From the NCBI GenBank assembly GCA_037074765.1, contig JBAMDO010000154.1, positions 1-64,000 on the forward strand: a stretch of 64,000 nt of DNA, read 5' to 3'. The translations under genes and the position numbers were made by a program. Under the pieces are notes generated by a model, which saw nothing but the letters and a program-made list of their open reading frames with translations, did not search any database and was not told where the DNA came from. Each line of letters starts with the position of its first letter. Position 1 is the stretch's first letter. Source of the DNA: Mansonella perstans (Eukaryota; Nematoda; Chromadorea; Rhabditida; Onchocercidae). This document shows positions 23,490 through 41,163 of the stretch, piece after piece.

Positions 23490-23669
23490 TCCGCTATAAA
23501 GGGTAGCATTCGCCCAAAACTGTGTCATCAATTCTTTTACATCATCCTTCGACAGCCTCATTTTTGCTGTTCGTTTTTGTCCTTTTTTTCATCATCATTT
23601 TTGTAAAAGAGCCTCCTATAATTCTTCCTACCATTTCGCTCATTTTTAATTATCGTTATTTTCTATTAG

Positions 23670-23812
23670 ATGGTACTGTTGCATGAGTACTGGCGCAATA
23701 GTTTTATCAATCAGGTCCGAGTCCAGGCTGAGACAAGTATCATCACAAATCCTCCCATCGAAAGTGAGTTTGTGACCTTACACATAGTTCAATTACAAGA
23801 CTTCGTCCGCAG
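23670..23812 (+). CDS. Orphan first exon, unrecognised (partial)
   Basis: A TTTTCTATTAG splice acceptor directly abuts an ATG. The frame then stays open for 47 codons (start MVLLHEYWRN, end LQLQDFVR) and reaches an AG|GTAATA donor at 23813, leaving phase 2. Base composition is distinctly less AT-rich than the flanks. A TATA-like box and a tandem repeat lie 170-290 bp upstream. The architecture is that of a first coding exon, but I find no convincing downstream exon. It may be a live small gene, a relic, or part of a mobile element. No family is recognised. Confidence 0.4.
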
Positions 23813-25136
23813 GTAATATTTCACGACAATTATAGCTATTATTTTAAAGAAGCATTCCATTTTTTGCATGATTGATAAAATATAATTAAGTTAAAGATGA
23901 ATTTTGAACTTAAATTTATTGCTTTCGAATTAAGCCTTTGAGAAGAAATTATAGTTAATCAAAATAAAAAAAAAAAAAAAAAAAAAAAAACTAACAAAGT
24001 GGAATCAAATTCAATTGATTTCATCAAAGTTTTCTTGACTAGTTCTCAAGTATTACCAAAAACTTACTGGTTTCATTCGTCAAAATAAGTTTTTAAAAAA
24101 GAGAGAAAAAGAAAGGAGGAAAGCGAAGAGAAAGGAAGATAAAAAAAGGAATGTTTGTTATCACTGTAATAAGAAAACTTCAAAATTAATTGTGATGCAA
24201 TTAATACAATTAATATTTTATTTTTTTGTACACACAAGAGACAAAGAACAGAACAGCAAGCGCCTAATTTTACATTAAGTAAATTGAAGCGAAGAAAAGA
24301 GGAAAAATAAAAGACGTCTTAATAATTAATTTGACATCATTTTTTTTAACGAAAAAAATTTCTTATTGGTAGTTTTGTATACTTTTAATTTAACTGGATA
24401 ATTTATTGATTTTGGTATCAGCAATATTACATTAAGCAGAATATAGGTATGAAGTGGTCAACTATGTTAGCATTGAACTGATAAAAGTAGTAAATAGTGA
24501 CAATAAATTTAATATAATCGAATTGCAAAATTATTCATGATTTAAAGTTACAACTACGTTGTTAATGGTATCAATCATTAATGATTTGAAGTTATAATTG
24601 CTTCGTATACTGATATCGATTATCTAAAGGAATTCCAGATTAATTAATAATAAATGATTACATTTCAGCCAATCACAACTAGTATGATCGTTGAAAATTT
24701 TCGAAATTTGGCCTTTTAAAGTGTTTGATAGTTTACTTGATGCCGCATTAATTAGTGCTTCGTACGTCTATCCAACACGATCATTTTCCTGTTAATTTAA
24801 ATTTAATATTAGCAAGGCATCCAGCAGTAAACAATAATAATGATGATTGCAATGATTGATATTGTGGGTTCTGTACTGATCTTACCTATCTTATAAATCT
24901 GTTTCTGGGAATGAAGATTCACATTGAGGATGCAGTATTTCATGAATCGTTCCAATAAAGCAAACAAAATGAGAAATATATGGCGGTTATTACTTTCTGA
25001 TTGACAATTAATGACTCTTACAATCTGACATCATTTAAAATTTTTTGTCATTGGAAGTTTATGCCTAAATATTGTTTGCATGTGGAAGTCAAATCTTGTA
25101 CTTCAATCAGTATAAATTATTATATTAATATTAGTG
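23813..25136. other. Gene-poor intergenic region
   Basis: Contains a poly(A) tract at about 23966-23991, a purine-rich patch near 24100-24150, and two diverged copies of a ~43-bp segment (atgatttaaagttacaac / atgatttgaagttataat) at about 24538 and 24580. No continuing exon for the 23670 frame was identified. Confidence 0.45.
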
Positions 25137-25474
25137 ATTCAACGATTATATTGGCTGTTTCAACCACAGGTTCACAGGTTGTGAATTTTCAAAATTTGCG
25201 AGTATGTCGTACCTAAAAATTAAAGAAGTAGGAAGCTCAAACAAGGCTTATATGTATGCTGCTAAAGTTGATGATGACCAAATTGAAAACACATCTGTGA
25301 TGGCAAATGCCTACTATCATTTGAAGAATGACAGTTTCTCCTTTTCTGCTTATGTTGGAGCTGGAGTCGGTTTAACAAGGATGAAAATATTTGGAGAAGC
25401 GTCAATAAGACCTTAAAGGCTGGTCTTGATTATTCTATAAATGAAAGTGTAAATATGCATGTTGGATATAGGTA
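25137..25474 (+). pseudogene. Wolbachia-like surface antigen fragment (nuclear transfer)
   Basis: One frame reads ...FSKFASMSYLKIKEV, NTSVMANAYYHLKNDSF, AYVGAGVGLTRMKIFGEA, then hits TAA right after IRP. The next frame continues with LKAGLDYSINESVNMHVGYR before another stop. In bacterial outer-membrane proteins of the Anaplasmataceae surface-antigen family (Msp2/Msp4/P44 and Wolbachia WSP-like beta-barrels) these blocks follow one another in a single frame, so a small deletion has caused a frameshift. There is no start or signal peptide and the barrel is incomplete. There are no introns, unlike all neighbouring genes. Lateral transfer from a Wolbachia endosymbiont into the worm chromosome is the natural explanation. 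Upstream homology before 25137 could not be traced. Confidence 0.75.
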
Positions 25475-26706
25475 AAGTAGTAGTAAAATAGTAGTAGTAA
25501 AGATACACTTCATTCCTAGCTTGTTAAATAAATTTTAATTAAAACATTTAATGTATTAGTTGAACATAGAGCAACATCATTAATTAAAAAGTAGATAATG
25601 TTTTCAATGGAAGAATCCAATCTATTTTTCATTAGTGTATTATTTCAGTGTATCTTTTCCACCAGTTGGATAATATTCGATCTAATACTATTGTTCTAAG
25701 TTGTGTATGTACTGACACTGCATTCCTAGCTTGTTTTTAATTACATCAGAAATAGAGAACCACCGCTCTCGCTATTATAGACATGGAAGCCATTGCTAAT
25801 AATTCTATTGCAATTAAATCAGTCATTTCTATCAATGCGAAATATTACATTAAGTCAGTGTAAAGTGATATTTCTTTTGATTATATCCTTGCTTTTACTG
25901 CTTCCTCTTTTTCAACAAATAGTTATTTTTGAATAAATAAATTAAAAAGAGTTAAATGATTTCGCTATAAATGAAAATATAATAGACAAAACAAAGCAAT
26001 TCAAATATATATGCTGAAATAACTGTATTTCAAGAAATCCCAATAATCTGGTCATATAAAAATGATAACATTTCATACGCCCACGTACGCCAAATATTAA
26101 CTAACTATTTCTGAATTATTCCTCGCAAACTTTTTTACATGAATAATTTCCTTTTGTAACAAATATACACATTTCTATCTATGCATCTGTCTATCTAAGC
26201 TTTCTATCAATTTTTTTTCTGTTAATTTATTAAATTTTAATCCAAATGTCAAAATGGATAGTTTTGTTTGTCCTATTAAATAGTTAAAACGTTAACTTAA
26301 ATTTTATGAAAAAGAAAAATTCTATAAAATATAAAAAATTAATAAGAAATGAAAAATCATTTAACAATGTTTTGCCAAGAAATGTTCAAATCATTCACTT
26401 TTTTCAAAAATAACAGCATTACTCAATCCGCAATATTTATTAGATTGTTTTTTTGTTTAACTGCAACCATAATTGTATATTTGAGTTCCAATTTAGTGAT
26501 ATCTCGATTATAATTTACTGATATACCGATTCTAATTTATTGGTAATACAATTTCAATTTATGAGTATTCGAGTTTCCTTTAACGTTATCGTCATTTGAT
26601 ATGCATAAGATTTTCAAATTATCCTTCTTTGTAAGATTTCCATGCTTCACATCGTGGCCGCATTAATTATAACACGCCTTGGATTTAATTAGATGAGAAT
26701 AGAAAA
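25475..26706. other. Gene-poor region after the Wolbachia-like fragment
   Basis: AT-rich. A short segment containing cattcctagcttgtt occurs twice, near 25513 and 25722. No open frame with protein-like features and no further bacterial-looking coding could be supported. Confidence 0.45.
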
Positions 26707-26770
26707 AGGTCACACGTGATTTTGAAGCTGATCGTTTGAATTTAGCCTTGACCTGGTGTAACTTTGACCC
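26707..26770. promoter_or_regulatory. Cluster of nuclear-receptor half-sites and an E-box
   Basis: Within 64 bp upstream of the hyccin gene are AGGTCA (26707-26712), an overlapping-adjacent CACGTG E-box (26713-26718), TGACCT (26749-26754) and TGACCC (26765-26770). These match core nuclear hormone receptor half-sites and a bHLH site. Clustering in a less AT-rich patch about 400 bp before the coding start suggests a promoter or enhancer element, by inference only. Confidence 0.35.
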
Positions 26771-27165
26771 TTAGTCACATTAAAGCTTTACTGAGCTTTG
26801 TTTTGTAGAAGGAAAACAGTGTAGAGGCATACGTTAAGTGATTTGGAAGATTACTTTGGTAAATGGTGACTTTGTCGTGCAGGTGGTTCTGTTCAGGCAC
26901 AAGGAGTAATAATTTAAGTAAATTTGGTAATTTTTTTTTTTACATTTTTAATTATTTTACAAATCTAAGTTGTATTATATATTTCATATGCAAGTTAATA
27001 TTCCGTGAATATTTTAAATTTCGTCGTTGTTATAAAATGGTAAGTTTGAAAATTTTCTCATCCTTTACTTCTGTGTATTGCAGTTATCACTAGAATGTTC
27101 GATCACTGGTTATCTTCCGTTTAAAAGTGGATGAATTATTCGATCCGAATAATTTTTCAGTTTCA

Positions 27166-30100
27166 ATGAATAGTGACCAATTACAAGATTGGCTCACTGA
27201 TCTGAACGGACGATGGAAAAGTGATACAGAGAAGCAAACACTGAAGGATGTGGAATATGAACGAACGCAGTTAACTCAGGAAAACTGCAAAACTCATTAT
27301 TTAATCAGCTATCTCAAATGTAACTACACTGATATTGACCTAGTACAACCGGTCATAGCACAACTTCTTGCATGTTATTATCGTAGAGGTTATTTTTCTC
27401 TTTGACTTTAAACTAATGAATATGGCTTGGATCATATCGGATCAGACTTTGGGTATTTCTTTATGAAAAATGGCACAGTTCGGCATACTACTTCATTTTA
27501 AGTATAAGTATGTTATAAGACACTTGTCAAGGCGCTATAAAATATTTATGGTTATTGTGTTGATATCCTGAATGAATAATGAGGATTTAATTTTTGCAAA
27601 TACTCAAGTATCAGTTATTTTTTAATGTTAATGTTTATCATACGATTGAATTTCGCGATGAAATATGAAGAAATTAAACAGTTTATGTTTTCGAGGTCAA
27701 CTTACTTCAATTACGTCACTAAATTGAAATATACGTTTTGCTTCCATCACTTTTCACTTATAATATATTTCATTTTTTATAAATAGTGAGATGATTCATG
27801 AAGAAAGGATAATATTTGCGACTTCCTTACGTAATACAATTTTAGGTATATTACGTTATTTCGTATTACAATGCATTCCATCATTAATTCATATCTATCT
27901 TTTGGCACTAGCTAAACGTCAAAGGAAATCAGTTTCCATGTTTGAAACGTTCTTTCTTGCTATGTACAATGAAGAAATACTCGCTGATAGTGCTTTATCC
28001 GGATCAGTGATGAAGAAAGTAGAAGAAGTAAAGTTTCCATAAATATTTTTGTACTCTTTTAAGTTAAATTCACTTCTTATTTCATATTTTGCTTTTTTCC
28101 ACCTAAGGTTTTGATTTGTTGAACATTTTGATATGGCTTTATTCTAGTATGAAGAGATAATAAATCTTTAGTTTTCTTCTTGATGCGATTGACGCCTAGC
28201 ATCTAAAAGTTTTCAGATATTAGAATTTCTTAGGAATAGAATTGAACTTTTTTTTTCTTAGGAATAGAATAGGCTTAATTAAACTTTTTGAGAGTGCGTG
28301 TGTTATCTGCAACTCTAATTCAACTTTTTTGTCTGGTTAAGATGACTGGTTCAGTTTAACTACAATCGAGTTCGGATTAAATTTAACTATTACGTTTGAA
28401 TTGTATTGAATTGGCGTTAATCTCTTGATAGGTTTTGCCATATGGATCAGCAATAGCGAAGGTGATATTTCCATGTTGTTTCGCGGAATGCATCGTTGCT
28501 ATAATGTGGAAAGCTTCTTAAGCTTTTTTTGCTCCGTTGTTAAAGCATTACATATGCGAATGAGGGGTGGTTTGATAGGTATTGCAATGGTGATGAGTCT
28601 TAAAAATGGCATTTTAATGTCAGAAATTTTTTTTGGCATAAGCTTTAATTTTATCCAGATAATTCGAGACGGCTCCGCATAGTTCAACTTTTAATTTTTG
28701 TCTTATTATCTTTTTGATATCTAAATAGTGATTTTTTGATTCATCTTGCATGTTTTTAAGATTCGGATACCATCTGTACATTTTCCGAGTGTATATCATG
28801 ATCCAAAGAAGCTCAATTTTACCTCAGATATTGCGTTGAAACCTGGAACACCCGCATTTGTACAAGTGATAGTTGAAATTTGCATTTTACTGAAAAACTA
28901 AGCAGATCTTGTTTAATCTATTCATCTATCTATTTATCTGTCCATTTATCTGTATATATAATATGTTTTGAATTTTTAAAAACTTATTTCTGTGTTATTT
29001 TTTTTTAACTTATTTAATTTGCAGAAAACTGTACGAATTGGTCCTTACAAATCGGTAGATAGGATTATTCCACAAAACAGGCAAACAGTATTGACTCGCC
29101 TGTTAAAGTCCGTATGTTTTTATTAATCATGGGTTGATATGCAGTTCAAATGTGAACAGTAGTTTCTTGATTGAAACATATACCTTGACTTCATTCTTGA
29201 TGAACAGTTAGCAGTTTTTGTCAGTCAGCTTATAATCATTTCGGTTTTCTTTTTCAGGTGAACGGATGTCTCTGTAGGTTATCGCGCGATATAATATGTC
29301 AAGGTATATGTTTGAGCACTATAGCTCTTTGTCAAAGCGGTTTTTTTTTTCCCAAAACTACATTAGCGTCTCAAATTTTTGGCAGCAGTTTTCGTCCTAA
29401 TGAATTTGATGATTTTTCAAAGTATGTTGGTGCTCTTTTGTTTTTCCTATTTTTTTCTTTATTTTACTTTTGGGTTCTTTAACATTTGTAATAGCTGATA
29501 CAGTCTTCCTCATGCATTACCTGTGACTTTTACACTCCTGTTATATATTCGGTAACTTGGAAATCTACTTCTGGGTTTAGGAAACTTTCAATATATAAAG
29601 GGGTTGCACTAACGAATATCAAGATCTGAAAAAGTGTTTTGTAGAAAACCAAGGTTGCGAATCTCGTCACAATATTTGTTAGAATCCTTGAATGGTATAT
29701 ACTTCGCATTATTCAATGGTGCACCAGAATTAGCTGTTCAGGCTGTTGAGACTGTGCATCAGAGAGCTTTGTATGAATTTTATGCTGATGTTATTCTGGT
29801 ATGTTTTATTATTTCTCTGGAATTTATGCTGGCTCTAGCTAAATTAGTTTATGCTGGCTCTAGATAGATTATGTAACTCTATCCATTCACTTATTTTTTC
29901 ACTGGATCGTATATTTTATTGCAGGTAACAAATAGTATTATCGAGTCCTTGCTTGAAAGTAGTTTTCATAAAAATGAAGAATTGTTGACAGCCAATTGGG
30001 TGCATCCTGGAAAATTGGATGATCGTAAAGGAAATGAAGTGGTAACAAATGCTTCTTTGCAGTTAAAGAAAATGCCGGAGGATATTTCACCTGTTGCAGA

Positions 30101-31224
30101 AGATAATATGAAATTTAATTTCACGGATAGTAAGTTATTTTTCCAGTTATGTTTTACTCACTTCCAAGTTATTTCATTAGTTTCTGCCATCTTGCAGCTG
30201 ATATTTACTAGACGAATTATCATCGACATTGCTTTTCTTTTTTTTTTTGTGTATCTTGAATATTGTTTTTTCTCTGTCGATTGTCTTTTATCTTCAATCA
30301 TTAGGATTTTTCCTGAGTTCTGTTACCTTAGATATATATCGCATAAGACTGCAGATAAAGCTTGTCTTTATATCATTGCTGTGAACCTTGTTGCTCTTTC
30401 AAGATTGTTTTCTCGTATCTCCCGAATTTCACATGCATATTATGAATTAAGCTTTATCTTATATAGGTATTGCGATTTTTTCTATCTCATGCTAATCCTA
30501 GTTAAAGTTATATGATACAATCATCACAAGTTATAGGTGTTGAAAATTTCAAGAAGCGAATTGCAATGAAAGTAGAGCATCGCAAGTTAAGGCGCCAATT
30601 TGGGCATCATAGGCGAGGATCAGTGAGTGATATTATTCCATTAATATCTGTCCTAACATTTCTTGAGAATGATCAGCATTTTATTTGAATACATTCAAAA
30701 AATTTATTGTGTTGCGTATCAAATGAAAGTCTTTGATTCCCGACAGATTAGTGAAATATCTAGAAAATTTTATTAGTATCATATTTGGTAAACACATGTA
30801 TAGTTGTCAAAGTGATAAGTTAAAAGAATAATTGTTTAAGGAAAACAATGATGGAAATGCAGGTGATATCGAACTAGATCCAGTCAATGAAGAATCAGCT
30901 TCAACCTCAACTCCGAATCCTCTAATTTTTCATAATACTGATGAAGTCATATATCAGGGTTCGCGACACCATTCCATCTCACATGGTTTAGCAAATTCTG
31001 ACAACAGTGTTTCGGTTTTGTTTCGACAAGATCAGATTAATAATGGAATATCATCAAAACCAAGTAATGAGTTAACCGACTTTTCGGTCCCAGCAGATAG
31101 CGATTTACCTGAAGCCGTAAAACCGACGTCTGTAGAGGACGGTATACACGACTTGGCAAAGTGGCATGGCAAAATTCAACATATCGATAGTATTACTGAT
31201 GGTTTTGAAAATGCTTCATTGTAA
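27166..31224 (+). CDS. Hyccin (FAM126) homologue
   Basis: Nine exons (27166-27388, 27846-28027, 28761-28865, 29025-29111, 29258-29421, 29645-29798, 29925-30129, 30537-30622, 30841-31224) join in phase to 529 residues. The hyccin fold is recognisable from LQDWLTDLNGRW at the N-terminus, VIAQLLACYYRRGILRYFVLQ, IPSVHFPSVYHDP, VLTRLLKSVNGCLCRLS and LLESLNGIYFALFNGAPELA, which follow human FAM126A block by block. The tail (from about residue 370) is polar and low complexity. In animals hyccin, TTC7 and EFR3 hold PI4-kinase III alpha at the plasma membrane to make PI4P. The start is chosen because a TTTTTCAG acceptor lies 5 bases before the ATG at 27166. Exons 3 and 9 use TTAAG acceptors. Open frames inside introns (for example 28425-28682) are not part of it. 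Confidence 0.92.
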
Positions 31225-33510
31225 AGGGTTCAAAATTCATGCGGATTTCAAATCCATTGGAAGTCTAGTAATTAGTTTTCTTCAACTCAAAATTTTAGGG
31301 TCATAATTTTTTTATCTAGTTGTTTTTCATTGGGATAGTTGTATCTGTAATTTCTTTCTTTTTTTTGTTTTGTTTTTATGTTTTAACAATCTTTTTTTGT
31401 TATAATAGATACATAACAGATAGCTAGATAGACTAAAGAATGATTCTGTAGAAGTGAAATTCTTTTCTCCAAGAATAATCCTTTCCACTGATTATATTAC
31501 TTATCTGGTTAACTTTAAACATCTAGAATTAATAAATGATACAAAGGATATGCGCGCATCACCATTCTCCTTTTTCCATACGTTGCTAGTGAAGACACCT
31601 TAAAATAATTTTTATATCAGAAGATAGAAGGGTTAATAATGATATCACTGGATGTTACTATCTAATCCGTATATGCTCTATATCCTCGAAAAACGAATAT
31701 TTGATGATTACTTATCGCAATATGACAAAAAAAATTTATAATTTTATCCGTTTTGCTATTCATTAAGCCACTCTTGTTTGAATGTAGTAGTTTGAAATGA
31801 TTAAATTACAATCATCAAGCATTTGAAATTTTTGCATGATCGAAGTTGTTTAGATTTGATTTTTGGAAACTGTATCATACCTACTGCATGTTTAGGATTA
31901 TTTTCGTTTTCAATTTATTTTCCAATTTTTTCCAATCATTCACTTCAATTTATTCCATAATGATTCAGCCTCGTTGTTTTGATTCTAGATATTTCCTATG
32001 GTTAGTGTACGATTCTACATCATGTAAATTTTTGCAAGTATGATCCATTAGTCCATAATATTTCTTTTATATTCCTTCTCAGTAAAACATGAATAGTGCT
32101 TATAAGTTTTGGAAGCGATAATTTTATTGGTTTTACCTAGGAATCCTCGAAATTAGCACAATTACTCTGTTTTTTATTTATTTATTTATTTATTCATTAC
32201 AAGCAATAAAAGATATAACTTTTAAGTGTTTAAGATCTTTTCATCTACTTCTCTTTTATTGTGCTAATAAAAGTATTTCAAATTTTCTAAGAAGCATTGG
32301 CATTGGGTTGGAAATTTATGGACATATGGTGAAATTGCTGAAATAATTATTCGAATAAAAAAATTTCGTTTTATTATTTTTCTCTTTGCTACACATTCAA
32401 ATATAATTAATTACATGAAACTTTGCTGCTAAGTACAAATGGCAGCATACGATTTTTTCCAGAATTTCAAAGCAAGAGTGAAAGGATAATTAGAATACAG
32501 GGAATATTGCAATATTTTTCATTTCCTCCAAAATAAAACGAAACAAGTTGAATGATCTTTTTGAATTGAAAAACTTTGAATTCAGTTTAAAACAGCATGC
32601 AAATTTGCACAGCTTTTAAATATGACGATAAAAAAAATATTTAACTATTTCATAGTACTAAATATTTCATCAAATATGTGAAAGAAAGTGTAATTCATCA
32701 TCGAAAAATTGAAAGAATTAGTCTAAGTGTAGGAAGTAATATTTGGGAGATATTTAGCACAGATATTATGGGAAATGGAATTTGCTTAGTTTAAACTATT
32801 GCTACGTAATAATTCCATAGATTTTCAGTAACTAATTATATTTTCAACAAATTTTCTCATATTATTGAAAATATCAAACTTTTTATTTATCACAATACAA
32901 TTTATAATGCTTAAATGAATTACTATTTGTTTGATACTCGGACCAATTGTTATTTCATACATGTATTTATATACATATATTTATTTTTTAAATGTCTTAC
33001 AGTTATAATTTATATATATATTTATTTATTATATATCCATTTTTGATTTACAAAGGCAAATTGATTCTAATTCGAAGATAAATTAATTTCTTTCATTTTT
33101 AGCTATGAAGAGACAAAAAAATTTCATTGCCGTTGATGGTTTATGTTTGTGATACAGCGATCTTTGGTGACCCGGTCGAACTAAGAGCTAATTTCTATTA
33201 TCCTTATTGTATGCGGTGGGTTATTTGTTTACTCTTGGTTGGAGTTAATTAATTATGATGGATTAATTGATTTAATTGTAAAGAATTTGTTTCTTTGGAT
33301 ATTTTACGGTTTTGATGAAATTTCTATGAAATTTTAACAAATTTAATGTAAACTCTTAATACAATTATTTGTTAATGCTGTATTTTTAAATGTTGCTTGT
33401 CACATTTCATTCATAGCAAGTTTATTGATATGCTACTATTATCGTTTTTCAGGACTTATTGTCCTAGAACATCTGAGTGATCCGAGCTATTATTGGTGTA
33501 AGTGGAACAT
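31225..33510. other. Intergenic region between hyccin and DHX16
   Basis: The hyccin 3' UTR, then AT-rich DNA including a (TTTA)n run near 32171-32193. A less AT-rich patch at about 33110-33240 contains no convincing frame and no RNA fold I recognise. A TTTTTCAG acceptor at 33452 is a candidate spliced-leader site for DHX16. Confidence 0.5.
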
Positions 33511-40523
<7,013 letters not shown>

Positions 40524-41163
40524 TTTTACGAAAATTCCTTGTTCATATTTTCGAAAACCCTGAAAATTTATATACATTTTTTTGAAGTTACTACAGAAAT
40601 AGAATAATGTTAACTAATCAAAATGCCATCAATAATGTGAAATAAGCACTGGTTAATGCAGGGAGATTTAATTGCAAATTTTAAAGATGGGTTCTCTCTT
40701 TCTTTTTTTAAACATTGGTTGTGCCTATTGCGTAAATAAATTTTGTATAAAATGATTTAAAGATTCTCTTTGTTGGTATTTGCCGTTTTTGCGGAATTTT
40801 ATATATTTCAGACATTTTTTGCGGCTTTATGAAATGACGAATTTATCTTCTAAGATAATTTTTTATGGGTTATCATATTCGGATAATTTTTTATGTTTTG
40901 TCATATTTAATTTTATTTGCTTGTTACATAAGCGTCATATAATATTCTAAACAAGTTTGTTTTGAATTTCTGATTGTTGGGATGGCATTAGGCAGAAATG
41001 TTGATATCTGATGGAGCTAATCTTGAAGTTTCAACTTAAACTTATTAGTTTGGATGAGGAATAATTTTAATGTTTCTTCGTTTAACTAACGAGCGATTAA
41101 CTATGTTCTTCCTAAAAATTCACCTCTGTCATTGTAATATACTATCATTTGCTGTAGAAGATA
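40524..41163. other. DHX16-PLRG1 intergenic spacer
   Basis: Carries the DHX16 3' UTR with poly(A)-signal-like hexamers near 40730 and the leader of PLRG1, with a splice-acceptor-like ctgtag six bases before the PLRG1 ATG. No other gene is seen. The short same-strand spacing leaves polycistronic transcription possible. Confidence 0.5.

Noticed and set aside
25001..25216. A 71-codon frame overlapping the start of the Wolbachia-like fragment
   Set aside because: It is in a different frame from the recognisable antigen blocks and has no support of its own.
28425..28687. Opposing open frames inside a hyccin intron
   Set aside because: They lie between exons joined in perfect phase and have no conserved protein features.
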